DNA from: Prevotella sp. P2-180
Lineage (GTDB): Bacteria; Bacteroidota; Bacteroidia; Bacteroidales; Bacteroidaceae
Length of the DNA stretch: 64,000 bases
Direction of reading: 5' to 3'
Assembly (NCBI RefSeq): GCF_002251435.1
Contig: NZ_NPJI01000013.1
Location: 124,001 to 188,000 of the forward strand
This document shows positions 53,294-62,166 of the stretch, piece after piece. Every line of letters starts with the position of its first letter. The first letter of the stretch is position 1. Made by a program: the position numbers and the translations under genes. Under the pieces are notes generated by a model. It had not been told where the DNA came from, made no database searches, and worked only from the letters and a program-made list of their open reading frames with translations.

Positions 53294-55636
53294 TCATTCC
53301 GTCTTTATGCTCTCCACGGGATTGCTCGTCGCAACCTTCAGTGTGCGACTGATGATGGAGAGGAAGGCAATGACGAGGGTGAAGAGGGCGGCTGCCGCAA
53401 GCACCCACCACGGCATCGGAATCTGATAGACGAAGTCGCTGAGATAGTGACGCATTGCCTTGATGCTCAATGGAGTGGCTATGACTATTGCCACTGCCGA
53501 CATAATCAGGAAGCGACGCGAGAGAGTCCATACGGCATTCGCCACTGTGGCTCCCATCACCTTGCGCAAGGCAATCTGCTTGCGCTGCTGCTCACCGTAA
53601 TATACCGACATGGCAAACATGCCGAGGGCGGAGATGAGCACAGAGACGAGCATGAAGGCAAGGACGAGCGTCATCGTGTTGCGTTGTGACTTCAGTGAGT
53701 CGCTGAGTATGTTGTCTATATAGTCACATGGCATGTCAAGAGGAAGTCCAGTGAACTCCTTTGTCACCTCTGTAAAAACTTTCTTTACAGATGCAAGAGC
53801 CTTGTCCTTGTCGCCTTGCGTCTTTATCAGCATGCTGTTGTAATAGTAGTCTCGCGGGATGACCATTACGGCGTTGTAGGTTAATTCCCTTTTTTGTGGC
53901 AGGGCGTTGCCAGTGCGAAAGTCGGCAATCACTCCACAACACTCATATTCAGGTTTCGAGTCGGTGACACCAAAATAGGGCTTCTTCGCCGACACACCCC
54001 AAAAGCGTTTTCCGCTCTCCGTGACCCATATTTTCCCTTCTGTGGGTTCGCAATATCTCTCTAATACCTTGATACCGAGGAGGTTCATCGCAGTGGAGTC
54101 AAGTCGGCATATCCTCACCCACGACGTGGTTTCGCCTTGGTCGTTATGAACGCCGTTTGCGCCAGTGCTTGTAGGTAAACTACCGCAGGGAATGGCTTCC
54201 GCCACCTCTGGCAGTGCTTTCAGTTTATTTGCCAAAACCTGTTGGCGGTCAAGCCCCAAGCCTATTGCTTTGGTCATAGCCTCGATGATGCCATCCTTGT
54301 TGTAGCCATAGGGCAGGGTGTAAAGATGGTGCATCTGAAGGGTCATCGTCAGTCCTACGGCGATGAGCGTAGTGCTGACAACGCCCTGTGCCGTGATGAA
54401 CATCTTGCTGAACCACATCTTGTTCTTTATCGTCAAGCTGCCCTTCACCACGTCGATGGGGGTATAGCGTGAGACGACTGTTGCGGGGACTATGCCGCAG
54501 ACGAACGATATGGCGATGAGGGCTGCCGCAGTGGAAAGTAGCACCACGGGAGAAACATTGAAGGCGATTTTCGTGGAGAGAATGTCGTTGAACAATGGTA
54601 TCAGGCATAGAGCCAGCAGCAAGCCGAAGAGGAAACTGGCAGACGTGAATAGTGTTGACTCTTTGAAATATCTCAACATTACACCCCAAATGCTCTCGCC
54701 CAGAAGACGTCGAGTGGCCATCTCCTTGGCACGTTTCCCAGATTGTGCCACGGTGAGGTTGATGTAGTTGAAGATAGCGCAGACGAGGAGTACGAGGGCT
54801 ACAGCAAGCAGTATGTCAACCAGCTTCTTGTCGCCGTTGCGCATGTACCAGTTGTTTATGTCAGAGAAATAAAGCTTGTCCATGCGTGTCAACGTCGAGC
54901 CCCAAAGAAAGCTTTTTCCGTCGTTTTCCCTCTGATAATGGAATCTCTCCCAGTATTTCACGTACTTATCGAGCAGTTTTTCTGCCACTTTGTCAGGATT
55001 GGCACCCTTGGCAAGGCGCACGAAAGGAGTGGTCTCGCCGAAGCTGTCCATTCGCTGGTCTCTCGCCTCCTTGTGTTTCATTGATACCATCACCTCAAAG
55101 GGTTGGAAAATGTCGGACTTGCCAAAATCGGGCATCACTCCCGTGATCTTAAATGTCATGGTGTCGCACTTGATGGTCTTGCCTATGGGATTGTCGTTGC
55201 CGAAAGCCTTTGTGGCGAACGACTCGCTGATGATGGCCTCGTTGAGGTTGGCGACAGCGCGTCCCTTGTCGCCTCCTCTAACCTCATAGCCGAAAAACTC
55301 GAAGAAGTTGGGGTCGATGGCATATGCTTGGGTCGGGAAAAAGTTGTCGCCGACAGTAAAACCAGGAAAGCGGTCGGCAGTAGCCACTCTTGTCCACTCC
55401 TCAATTTCGGGTATGGACGGGAAAAACTCCTGTGCCGTGCCCCATGTCATGCCGAGGTAGTCGCCCCAGCCTACGGCATAAATCTCTTTTGTATTCTCGT
55501 TGCCCTTGCCCACACTGTATTCCATCGTGGCATAGGCTCCGAGGATTATCACAAAGCCGAGGGCAACCGACAGCCCGAATGCCTCGATTGCCGTATATAG
55601 CTTGTTGCGGGATAAAAACTTAAAATATGATTTCAT
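53294..55636 (-). CDS. MacB/FtsX-type ABC transporter permease
   Basis: A 780-residue permease of the same doubled MacB/FtsX architecture as the two at 32861 and 35401: N-terminal helix (YTAIEAFGLSVALGFVIILG), periplasmic domain (about 45-275), FtsX core with YINLTVAQSGKRAKEMATRR (about 295-420), second periplasmic domain (about 435-660), second core with QQRKQIALRKVMGATVANAV. The periplasmic domains are clearly diverged from the other two. It is cotranscribed with its ATPase, 23 bp upstream, and ends at a strong terminator. Substrate unknown. Confidence 0.9.
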   Translation of the reverse strand: MKSYFKFLSRNKLYTAIEAFGLSVALGFVIILGAYATMEYSVGKGNENTKEIYAVGWGDYLGMTWGTAQEFFPSIPEIEEWTRVATADRFPGFTVGDNFFPTQAYAIDPNFFEFFGYEVRGGDKGRAVANLNEAIISESFATKAFGNDNPIGKTIKCDTMTFKITGVMPDFGKSDIFQPFEVMVSMKHKEARDQRMDSFGETTPFVRLAKGANPDKVAEKLLDKYVKYWERFHYQRENDGKSFLWGSTLTRMDKLYFSDINNWYMRNGDKKLVDILLAVALVLLVCAIFNYINLTVAQSGKRAKEMATRRLLGESIWGVMLRYFKESTLFTSASFLFGLLLALCLIPLFNDILSTKIAFNVSPVVLLSTAAALIAISFVCGIVPATVVSRYTPIDVVKGSLTIKNKMWFSKMFITAQGVVSTTLIAVGLTMTLQMHHLYTLPYGYNKDGIIEAMTKAIGLGLDRQQVLANKLKALPEVAEAIPCGSLPTSTGANGVHNDQGETTSWVRICRLDSTAMNLLGIKVLERYCEPTEGKIWVTESGKRFWGVSAKKPYFGVTDSKPEYECCGVIADFRTGNALPQKRELTYNAVMVIPRDYYYNSMLIKTQGDKDKALASVKKVFTEVTKEFTGLPLDMPCDYIDNILSDSLKSQRNTMTLVLAFMLVSVLISALGMFAMSVYYGEQQRKQIALRKVMGATVANAVWTLSRRFLIMSAVAIVIATPLSIKAMRHYLSDFVYQIPMPWWVLAAAALFTLVIAFLSIISRTLKVATSNPVESIKTE

Positions 55637-55659
55637 TCTTAATTTTTAATTTTTAATTC

Positions 55660-56328
55660 TTAATTCCCCTCAACCACTTGTCCATCAAATAAATTAATGA
55701 TTCTTCCGGCAAACGTCGCATCATGCAGCGAGTGGGTCACCATCACCACAGTCGTCCCCTCTTGATTCAGTTCGGAGAGAAGTTGCATCACCTCCTGACC
55801 GTTCTTAGAGTCGAGGTTACCCGTCGGTTCGTCGGCGAGGATGATTCTCGGTCTTCCCACCACGGCTCGGGCTATTGCCACACGTTGCTGCTGACCACCC
55901 GAAAGCTGGTGTGGATAATGCTTCATGCGATGGCTCAGTTTTACCTTGCGCAGTATGTCGAGCACTCGTTGCTTACGCTCTTTCTTTTCCACACCGAGAT
56001 ATTTCAGTTGTAGTTCGATGTTCTCCTCCACTGTGAGTTCATCGATGAGGTTGAACGACTGAAACACAAAACCGATGTGCCCCTTGCGGTATGCCGTGCG
56101 CTCGCGCTCTTTAAGATGTCCCACCTCCTCCTCGCCGAGCCAGTATTTTCCCTCGGTGGGACTGTCGAGCAGTCCTAGGATATTCAGCAATGTTGATTTG
56201 CCGCAACCCGATGGGCCCATGATGGCAACAAACTCGCCGTCGTTCACTTCGATACTCACCCCATTGAGTGCTACCGTCTCCACTTCCTCCGTGCGGAAGA
56301 TTCTTGTGATGTTTTCTGTCTTGATCAT
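55660..56328 (-). CDS. MacB/LolD-type ABC transporter ATPase
   Basis: A 222-residue ATPase with Walker A GPSGCGKSTLL, signature LSGGQQQRVAIARAV, Walker B IILADEPTGNLDS and H-loop MVTHSL. The start is taken at MIKTENITRIFRTEEVETVA (56328), matching the start of the related ATPase at 37790; an open frame to 56379 runs upstream of the predicted promoter element TAATTTTG (56356-56349). It pairs with the permease gene downstream. It is divergent from a response regulator gene, with two palindromic sites between. Confidence 0.93.
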   Translation of the reverse strand: MIKTENITRIFRTEEVETVALNGVSIEVNDGEFVAIMGPSGCGKSTLLNILGLLDSPTEGKYWLGEEEVGHLKERERTAYRKGHIGFVFQSFNLIDELTVEENIELQLKYLGVEKKERKQRVLDILRKVKLSHRMKHYPHQLSGGQQQRVAIARAVVGRPRIILADEPTGNLDSKNGQEVMQLLSELNQEGTTVVMVTHSLHDATFAGRIINLFDGQVVEGN

Positions 56329-56348
56329 ATTATATTGTTTTCGTACCG

Positions 56349-56356
56349 CAAAATTA
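56349..56356 (-). promoter_or_regulatory. -7 promoter element of the ATPase-permease operon
   Basis: TAATTTTG on the minus strand, 20 bp before the ATG at 56328. Confidence 0.55.
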
Positions 56357-56405
56357 CGGCATTGAAGCCAAAGAACCAAGACTTTTCTTATATGCAGACA
56401 ACGAT

Positions 56406-56445
56406 TGTATGAAAATCATACAGACTTCTGTGTGATAATCATACA
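56406..56445. promoter_or_regulatory. Pair of 17-bp palindromic operators
   Basis: TGTATGAAAATCATACA (56406-56422, perfect 7-bp arms) and TGTGTGATAATCATACA (56429-56445, one mismatch between arms), centres 23 bp apart. They lie between the divergent ATPase and response regulator promoters, so they are probably bound by that regulator. Confidence 0.7.
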
Positions 56446-56483
56446 TTTCCATCAAAATATTTCGTCAAAACATGGGAAATGAT

Positions 56484-56491
56484 TAATTTTG
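56484..56491 (+). promoter_or_regulatory. -7 promoter element of the response regulator gene
   Basis: TAATTTTG only 8 bp before the ATG at 56500. The transcript would have a leader of three bases or none. Confidence 0.55.
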
Positions 56492-56499
56492 CACCAGAT

Positions 56500-57018
56500 A
56501 TGAAATACGGAACAATATTAATAGTGGATGACAACGCGTCAATACTTACGGCATTGAAGATTTGTCTCGCCGATGTGTTTGACCATATAATAACAGTGCC
56601 AAATCCCGATGGAGTGCTTGCCTTGCTCCAGCAGGAGAGGGTGGATGTGATATTGCTCGATATGAACTTCACCATCGGTATGAACAGCGGACAGGAAGGA
56701 TTAATGTGGTTTCGCTCCATACATCGCCTGCATGCGGATATTCCCGTGGTGCTCGTCACTGCCTTTGCCGATGTGCAACTTGCAGTGAAAGGACTCAAGG
56801 CAGGTGCGGCTGACTTCATCACCAAACCGTGGGACAACGACGAACTCATCCGAACACTCAAGGATGCCATCGACAATAACAATCATATTGACACTCTCGA
56901 AACCGTTGAGACCCAGCATGTGCGCAAGGTATTGGACAAATGTCACGGAAATATATCGCGTGCCGCCGAACTCCTCGGCATCACCCGCCAAACACTCTAT
57001 TCAAAAATAAAAAAATGA
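56500..57018 (+). CDS. Response regulator with receiver and Fis-type domain, no AAA+
   Basis: A 172-residue regulator: receiver (about 5-120; ILIVDDNASI, phospho-acceptor Asp in VILLDMNFT, VLVTAFADV, FITKPWDND) joined directly to a Fis-type DNA-binding end (GNISRAAELLGITRQTLYSK). It looks like a NtrC-type regulator from which the sigma-54 AAA+ domain is absent, as in the ActR/RegA group, so it should work with ordinary promoters. The frame is open from 56479, but the promoter element at 56484 makes ATG 56500 the likely start. It overlaps the kinase gene by ATGA. Confidence 0.9.
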   Translation: MKYGTILIVDDNASILTALKICLADVFDHIITVPNPDGVLALLQQERVDVILLDMNFTIGMNSGQEGLMWFRSIHRLHADIPVVLVTAFADVQLAVKGLKAGAADFITKPWDNDELIRTLKDAIDNNNHIDTLETVETQHVRKVLDKCHGNISRAAELLGITRQTLYSKIKK

Positions 57019-57878
57019 TTATGATAGTCATAATAGCATTGTTGATAGCCGTGGTAATAACTCTGTTAATATACCTCTTTTATCACCATCAATGCCGCCT
57101 GCGTGATATGGCATTCCTCATGCGTGAGGCGGTTCTCAATGGCGACTTTACCTTCCGTGTGCCAAGCAAGCGGATGTTCTTCGGCGAAAAAGCCCTACTT
57201 GATGCCCTCAACGACATGGAGAATAACATCGGACGCCTGACTGCACAAAACGAGGTGGAGTCGTGGGAGAAACTCACCCGTGTGCTCACCCACGAAATCA
57301 ACAATGCCACCACTCCAATACTCAGTATCTGCCAGTCGTATCTTGCCTCGCCATCAATCAATTCCTCGCCCTACCGTGAGGGCATCGAGGCAATTCGCGA
57401 CACCACATCCGCCCTCAACGTCTTTGTGGATAGTTATCGCAAGATGACGCAGATACAAAAGCCCGCCCCAGTGGAGCTCAATCTCCTTGATTTCATCTCA
57501 GGCCTCACTTGTATGTATCCCTCCATACAATGGCATATCGACATCCCCGAATCTCTTACAATAACCATCGACCCCAACCTCCTTCGTCAGGCAATAATAA
57601 ACATAGTGAAGAATGCCACCGATGCTGACGCCAAGAACATCTCTGCCAGATGGCTTAACCGCCGTCTCTACATCAGCAATGATGGTGCCCCGATCCTCCC
57701 TGATCATCACCGAGACCTCTTCGTTCCCTTCTACACAACAAAGCGCCATGGCTCTGGCATCGGTCTTCCTCTCTCCCGCCAGGTTCTGATGATGCAAGGT
57801 CGCGAACTTACCCTTGCTCCCGTTCCCCAAGCCGGATATCATGTCACCTTCGTCATCTCAGCGATGGACAATCATTAA
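57015..57878 (+). CDS. Histidine kinase
   Basis: A 287-residue kinase with one membrane helix at the very start (IMIVIIALLIAVVITLLIYL), a short HAMP-like region, H-box with phospho-acceptor His in RVLTHEINNATTPILSI (about residue 94) and an ATPase domain with N-box IINIVKNATDADA, ISNDGAPIL and FVPFYTTKRHGSGIGLPLS. It overlaps the response regulator stop codon and is its partner. It is a shorter relative of the kinase at 50755 and has no PAS or large sensor domain, so it may sense through its membrane helix or a partner such as the adjacent permease. Confidence 0.9.
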   Translation: MIMIVIIALLIAVVITLLIYLFYHHQCRLRDMAFLMREAVLNGDFTFRVPSKRMFFGEKALLDALNDMENNIGRLTAQNEVESWEKLTRVLTHEINNATTPILSICQSYLASPSINSSPYREGIEAIRDTTSALNVFVDSYRKMTQIQKPAPVELNLLDFISGLTCMYPSIQWHIDIPESLTITIDPNLLRQAIINIVKNATDADAKNISARWLNRRLYISNDGAPILPDHHRDLFVPFYTTKRHGSGIGLPLSRQVLMMQGRELTLAPVPQAGYHVTFVISAMDNH

Positions 57879-57924
57879 TTGTTTCTTAGTGCTGTCCTTA
57901 ACTTCTTTATGCAGAACAGGTGGA

Positions 57925-58150
57925 TTATTTGCTCTTCCCTGTTATCTTAAGTCCATCCTTTTTTATCTTTCCCGCACCGGCAACCGATAATACTGTTTTC
58001 TGGCATGCGGCATCAACATTGGCAATGTTGAGTCAAACTTCACATCTTCAGATTTTATGTCAGTGTTAGCGATAAATTCGCCACTACCCACGCAGCTCGC
58101 CTTGACCAACTCAGGTGATATCTTCAGGAATATAACATTTATCTGGTAGC
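57925..58150 (-). pseudogene. DUF2807 protein relic
   Basis: On the minus strand, INVIFLKISPELVKASCVGS followed by GEFIANTDIKSEDVKF matches the middle of the DUF2807 protein at 41034 (SPELKVAESLGSGDFIATTD). After a frameshift and deletion, NVDAACQKTVLSVAGAGKIK and then KDGLKITGKSK with a stop at 57925 match its C-terminal part. The N-terminus is missing: the reading begins directly beside a promoter-like TATCTTTG (58157-58150). The rest of the gap 57879-58394 is AT-rich and holds only the promoter of the next gene. Confidence 0.75.
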
Positions 58151-58352
58151 AAAGATACGTATTATTTACGAATTAATCAATGTAGTTTATAACAAAATTA
58201 TTAAATTAGTATAAATTGAAGATTATATTAATTCTAATGAAATAGCGTCCTTGTAATAAAAATGTCCGTTTTTATCAGTGTGAAAACATATTTGTAACAT
58301 AAACTTATTAATGCCTTAAAACCCGTGTAATGCCATTGCAATGTAATAGCAG

Positions 58353-58360
58353 TACCTTTG
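58353..58360 (+). promoter_or_regulatory. -7 promoter element of the TonB-dependent receptor gene
   Basis: TACCTTTG, 35 bp before the ATG at 58395. Confidence 0.55.
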
Positions 58361-58394
58361 CACCCGGAAAATAACACAAATTTTTAAAAGAAAA

Positions 58395-61205
58395 ATGAAA
58401 ACGGTAAAAAGAGTATTCGCCACAACAATAGTGGCAATTGCTACTGCCTCTGCCGCATGGGCAATGGAGGCAACTGAAGAGACCAGTTTTGGTATTGTAA
58501 GCGGACAGGTGACTGATGCAGAAAACCACTCCCTGCCTGGTGCTACTGTCCAGATTGAAAGCTTGCATACAGGCGTTACAGCAGACATTAACGGATTTTA
58601 CAAGTTGCCAAATCTCAAGCCTGGCACTTACACTCTGAAAGTTTCATACGTGGGATACAATCCTATATATAAAAAGGTGACAATCACAAACAACAAAAAG
58701 TTGATTGTTGAGGATATCGTGATGAATGAAGGCGTGGAAATAGCCGAGGTGAATGTGAAGGGTGCATTCTCAGGACAGAGACGCGCACTGCAGATGCAGA
58801 AGGGTTCTATGGGTGTGACCAACGTGGTGAGTGCCGACCAGGTGGGCAAGTTCCCCGACTCAAACATTGGTGACGCGCTGAAGCGTATCAATGGTATCAA
58901 TGTGCAGTATGACCAGGGTGAGGCCCGCTTCGGACAGGTGCGCGGAACAAGTGCCGACCTTACCTCTGTTACAGTAAACGGCAATCGTTTGCCTTCTGCA
59001 GAGGGTGATACACGTAATGTGCAGCTCGACCTTATTCCTGCAGATATGGTGCAGACTATTGAGGTATCAAAGGTTGTGACATCAGATATGGATGGTGATG
59101 CCATTGGCGGTGCAATCAACCTCGTTACAAAGAACACTCCGTTCCGACGTGTACTCAATTTTACAGGTTCAACGGGATATACATGGATTTCTGGTAAACC
59201 GCAGTGGAACATTGGTGGAACATGGGGAGACCGCTTCTTCGACAACAAGCTTGGTATCATGGCAAGTGCCTCATATCAGTATGCTCCCGGCGGTTCTGAC
59301 AATACTGAGTTCGAATATGTAGAGAAGAAGGGCGAAGTGCAGCTCAAAGAAGCTCAGGTGCGTCAGTATTATGTAACCCGTGAGCGCCAGAGCTATTCAC
59401 TCGCACTCGACTACCAGTTCAACCCATTGCACAAAATATCTTTCAAGGGTATATACAACCGTCGTAACGACTGGGAGAACCGCTATCGTATCAGCTATAA
59501 GAAACTCAACTCTGATGCAGGCGACCAGAGCGTGGTTATTCAGACAAAGGCCGGTTCTGACGACAATAAGAGTGCACGTCTTGAGAGACAGCAGACAATG
59601 GACTTCACTCTCGACGGTGAGCACAACTTCGGTAATCTCAAGGTGGACTGGGCTTCGAGCTACTCTCGTGCTACAGAGGACCGTCCCAATGAGCGCTATA
59701 TCGGATTGAAACTCAAGGGCAGTGATGAACTCAACTTCGGCGATTCATTCAAGGATGTCGGTTTGAAGCAGCCTTATTCAACTCTTTCTATCCCTGCATT
59801 CAATGCTGCAAAATGGAAGATTGACGAGTTCACCAATTCAGATCAGGCTATCAAGGAGAATGAGTTCAAGGAGCGTATCAACTTCACTCTCCCCATCTCT
59901 AAGGGTCTTTATGGCAACACACTTAAGTTTGGTTACAAATACACTGTCAAGAAGAAGGAGCGCAACACTGAATACTACGACTATTCAGACGCTGCCGACA
60001 AATACATCCCCAATTGGCAGGATAATTTCGTGAGCGAAGTGCGCGACGGATTTATGCCAGGTAGCCAGTATCCTATCGGAACACAGTTTGTAAGCAAGGA
60101 TTATATGGGCAAAATCGTATTCGACAAGGCTGATGGTGCTGAACTTTACGAAGAAGAGGCAGGAAACTACAAGGCCACTGAGCAGATACATGCAGGCTAT
60201 ATCCGCTTTGACCAGAAACTGGGCAAGCGCCTTGATGCCACACTCGGATTGAGAATAGAGAATACCCGTCTCAAGACAAGCGGTGTGAACTATATTATGG
60301 ATGAGGAGGAGAACGAGTCACTCAAACCAACTGGCGAATATAAGAACGACTACACAAACCTCCTGCCAAGCCTCTTGCTGAAATACAAGACAAGCGAGGA
60401 CGGAAGCATTAGAGCTTCTATCACAAAGACTCTCTCACGTCCCAAGTACTCAGCTCTCGTGGCTAACAAGAGTTTCAACCTCGCCGACCAGGAGGCAACT
60501 ATCGGTGACCCGAACATCAAGCCCACCACATCTTGGAACCTCGACCTCTCTATCGACCACTACTTCAAGAGCATCGGTATGGTAAGCCTCGGTCTCTTCT
60601 ATAAGGATGTAAAGAACGTGAATATCGAGACTCTCGGATATTACACAGGTGCAGAACTAGGACTGACCGGTAATGATGACACCTTCGAGGTGACACAGAA
60701 CATGAATGCCTACGATGCTCGTGTATATGGTGTTGAGGCAGCTTACCAGCGTGACTTCGGTTTCATCACTCCTGCTCTCCGTTGCCTCGGTTTCTACGGC
60801 AACTACACCTACACTCACTCTACCACTCGCAACTACAACTCGCGTCTTGGTATTGAGGATGGTGACGATGTGAAGATGGCAGGATCTCCTGAGCATACAG
60901 CCAACGCATCTCTCTACTTTGAGAAGAACGGTATCAACATCCGTCTGTCTTACAACTTCGCTTCATCATTCATCGACCAGATGAATACAGGAAGCCGTGA
61001 GCTCGACCGCTACTACGACAAGGTGAACTACCTTGACCTCAACGCTTCATACACATGGGGCAAGAATACCAAGTTCACAATCTTTGCCGAGGCAAACAAC
61101 CTGCTCAACCAGCCCTTGCGCTACTATCAAGGCAACAAGGACCGCACCATGCAGGTTGAATACTACGGTGTGAAGGTGAATGCCGGATTCAAGATCAATC
61201 TCTAA
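58395..61205 (+). CDS. TonB-dependent outer-membrane receptor
   Basis: A 936-residue receptor. Signal peptide FATTIVAIATASAAWA, CarboxypepD-like domain (about 35-120: VSGQVTDAENHSLPGATVQI), plug (about 135-245: VVSADQVGKFPDSNIGDALK, INGINVQYDQGEARFGQVRG, MDGDAIGGAINLVTKNTPF) and a barrel ending FKINL. The plug start (GKFPDSNIGDAL) is of the TIGR01782-type receptor group, different from SusC. There is no SusD-like partner and no enzyme next to it, so the substrate cannot be told. It has its own promoter and a strong terminator. Confidence 0.9.
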   Translation: MKTVKRVFATTIVAIATASAAWAMEATEETSFGIVSGQVTDAENHSLPGATVQIESLHTGVTADINGFYKLPNLKPGTYTLKVSYVGYNPIYKKVTITNNKKLIVEDIVMNEGVEIAEVNVKGAFSGQRRALQMQKGSMGVTNVVSADQVGKFPDSNIGDALKRINGINVQYDQGEARFGQVRGTSADLTSVTVNGNRLPSAEGDTRNVQLDLIPADMVQTIEVSKVVTSDMDGDAIGGAINLVTKNTPFRRVLNFTGSTGYTWISGKPQWNIGGTWGDRFFDNKLGIMASASYQYAPGGSDNTEFEYVEKKGEVQLKEAQVRQYYVTRERQSYSLALDYQFNPLHKISFKGIYNRRNDWENRYRISYKKLNSDAGDQSVVIQTKAGSDDNKSARLERQQTMDFTLDGEHNFGNLKVDWASSYSRATEDRPNERYIGLKLKGSDELNFGDSFKDVGLKQPYSTLSIPAFNAAKWKIDEFTNSDQAIKENEFKERINFTLPISKGLYGNTLKFGYKYTVKKKERNTEYYDYSDAADKYIPNWQDNFVSEVRDGFMPGSQYPIGTQFVSKDYMGKIVFDKADGAELYEEEAGNYKATEQIHAGYIRFDQKLGKRLDATLGLRIENTRLKTSGVNYIMDEEENESLKPTGEYKNDYTNLLPSLLLKYKTSEDGSIRASITKTLSRPKYSALVANKSFNLADQEATIGDPNIKPTTSWNLDLSIDHYFKSIGMVSLGLFYKDVKNVNIETLGYYTGAELGLTGNDDTFEVTQNMNAYDARVYGVEAAYQRDFGFITPALRCLGFYGNYTYTHSTTRNYNSRLGIEDGDDVKMAGSPEHTANASLYFEKNGINIRLSYNFASSFIDQMNTGSRELDRYYDKVNYLDLNASYTWGKNTKFTIFAEANNLLNQPLRYYQGNKDRTMQVEYYGVKVNAGFKINL

Positions 61206-61237
61206 GTTATAAGTACATAACATTAGAAACTATACAT

Positions 61238-61276
61238 CTGCGATATAGCGTAAATGAGCGCTATATCGCAGTTTTT
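61238..61276. terminator. Terminator between the receptor and the Gate-domain gene
   Basis: A perfect 13-bp stem CTGCGATATAGCG/CGCTATATCGCAG with loop TAAATGAG-like, then five T on the plus strand. The right arm covers the stop codon of the convergent minus-strand gene. Confidence 0.85.
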
Positions 61277-62166
61277 GCAATTCTCCTTCCCCACACCAAA
61301 AGGAGAGCGAAACAGAGGCGTGTGGTAATAAGAAGTAGGGCGGAGATGCCGGTGGCAGCAAATACGATAGTGTCTTCGAGCATGGAGTGGTTCATGATGA
61401 GATGATAGTTGACATCGTTTGCCTCTTCACGTGTCACAAGGCCTTTCTCCTCCAGTTCGACCATCACAGCCGAGCCGTAGCTTATGCCCAATACGTTGCC
61501 TACGAGCCACATATATGAGGCATGTCGCGGCAAACCAAAGAGTTTCATCAGCGGTGATAGAAGCCTGGATAATGGGTCGAGCAGACGATAGGCCTCAAGC
61601 ATCCGTTGTACGACCATCAGCGTGTAGATGATAAGAACCACCATGAGCGACATCTTTATCTGGGATACTCCCCATATTGTCATCACTTCCGCGAAACTGC
61701 TGTCATCCTCGGCACCAAGATAGATATACTTTCCCTGCATATCTGGCAAGATGATATTGAGACAGAAGGCACAGATGAGAGCCATGACGATACGTATGGC
61801 GCCCATCTTCCAAAACGAAGACCCCGTCTTCTTGTTCACGGCACATTCCATAGGCAAGGCATGACACAGGGCAATCATGAGAGCAAGTATAGAGGCCTGT
61901 TTCATTGTCAGTGGTATAGACATCATAGCGGCAATACCGGCGTATGTGCCAGCCGTGGCTCCCGAAATAAAAACCACAGCCGATTCACCCGGCAGACCGA
62001 AGTGAACGAACAGCGGGTTAATCCATGTCGCTATCCATGCAAGTATTCCGAAATGTTGCATCAGTGTGACTGCTAATGATATGGGAATCATCAGTTTGAG
62101 CAGCCATTTGGTGCTTTTCCATGAGGCAGGCAGAGCCAGACTGAAACATTCAATAATCCTATTCAT
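61261..62166 (-). CDS. Nucleoside-recognition (Gate) domain membrane protein
   Basis: A 301-residue inner-membrane protein with about eight membrane segments and two Gate-like halves (ALPASWKSTKWLLKLMIPIS, FVHFGLPGESAVVFISGATA; then LEAYRLLDPLSRLLSPLMKL, FGLPRHASYMWLVGNVLGIS). Related proteins include the spore maturation SpmA/SpmB and YjiH groups; the transported substance is not known. It overlaps the upstream alkylation repair gene by ATGA (62163-62166), so the two are cotranscribed, though no functional link is apparent. Confidence 0.82.
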   Translation of the reverse strand: MNRIIECFSLALPASWKSTKWLLKLMIPISLAVTLMQHFGILAWIATWINPLFVHFGLPGESAVVFISGATAGTYAGIAAMMSIPLTMKQASILALMIALCHALPMECAVNKKTGSSFWKMGAIRIVMALICAFCLNIILPDMQGKYIYLGAEDDSSFAEVMTIWGVSQIKMSLMVVLIIYTLMVVQRMLEAYRLLDPLSRLLSPLMKLFGLPRHASYMWLVGNVLGISYGSAVMVELEEKGLVTREEANDVNYHLIMNHSMLEDTIVFAATGISALLLITTRLCFALLLVWGRRIAKTAI

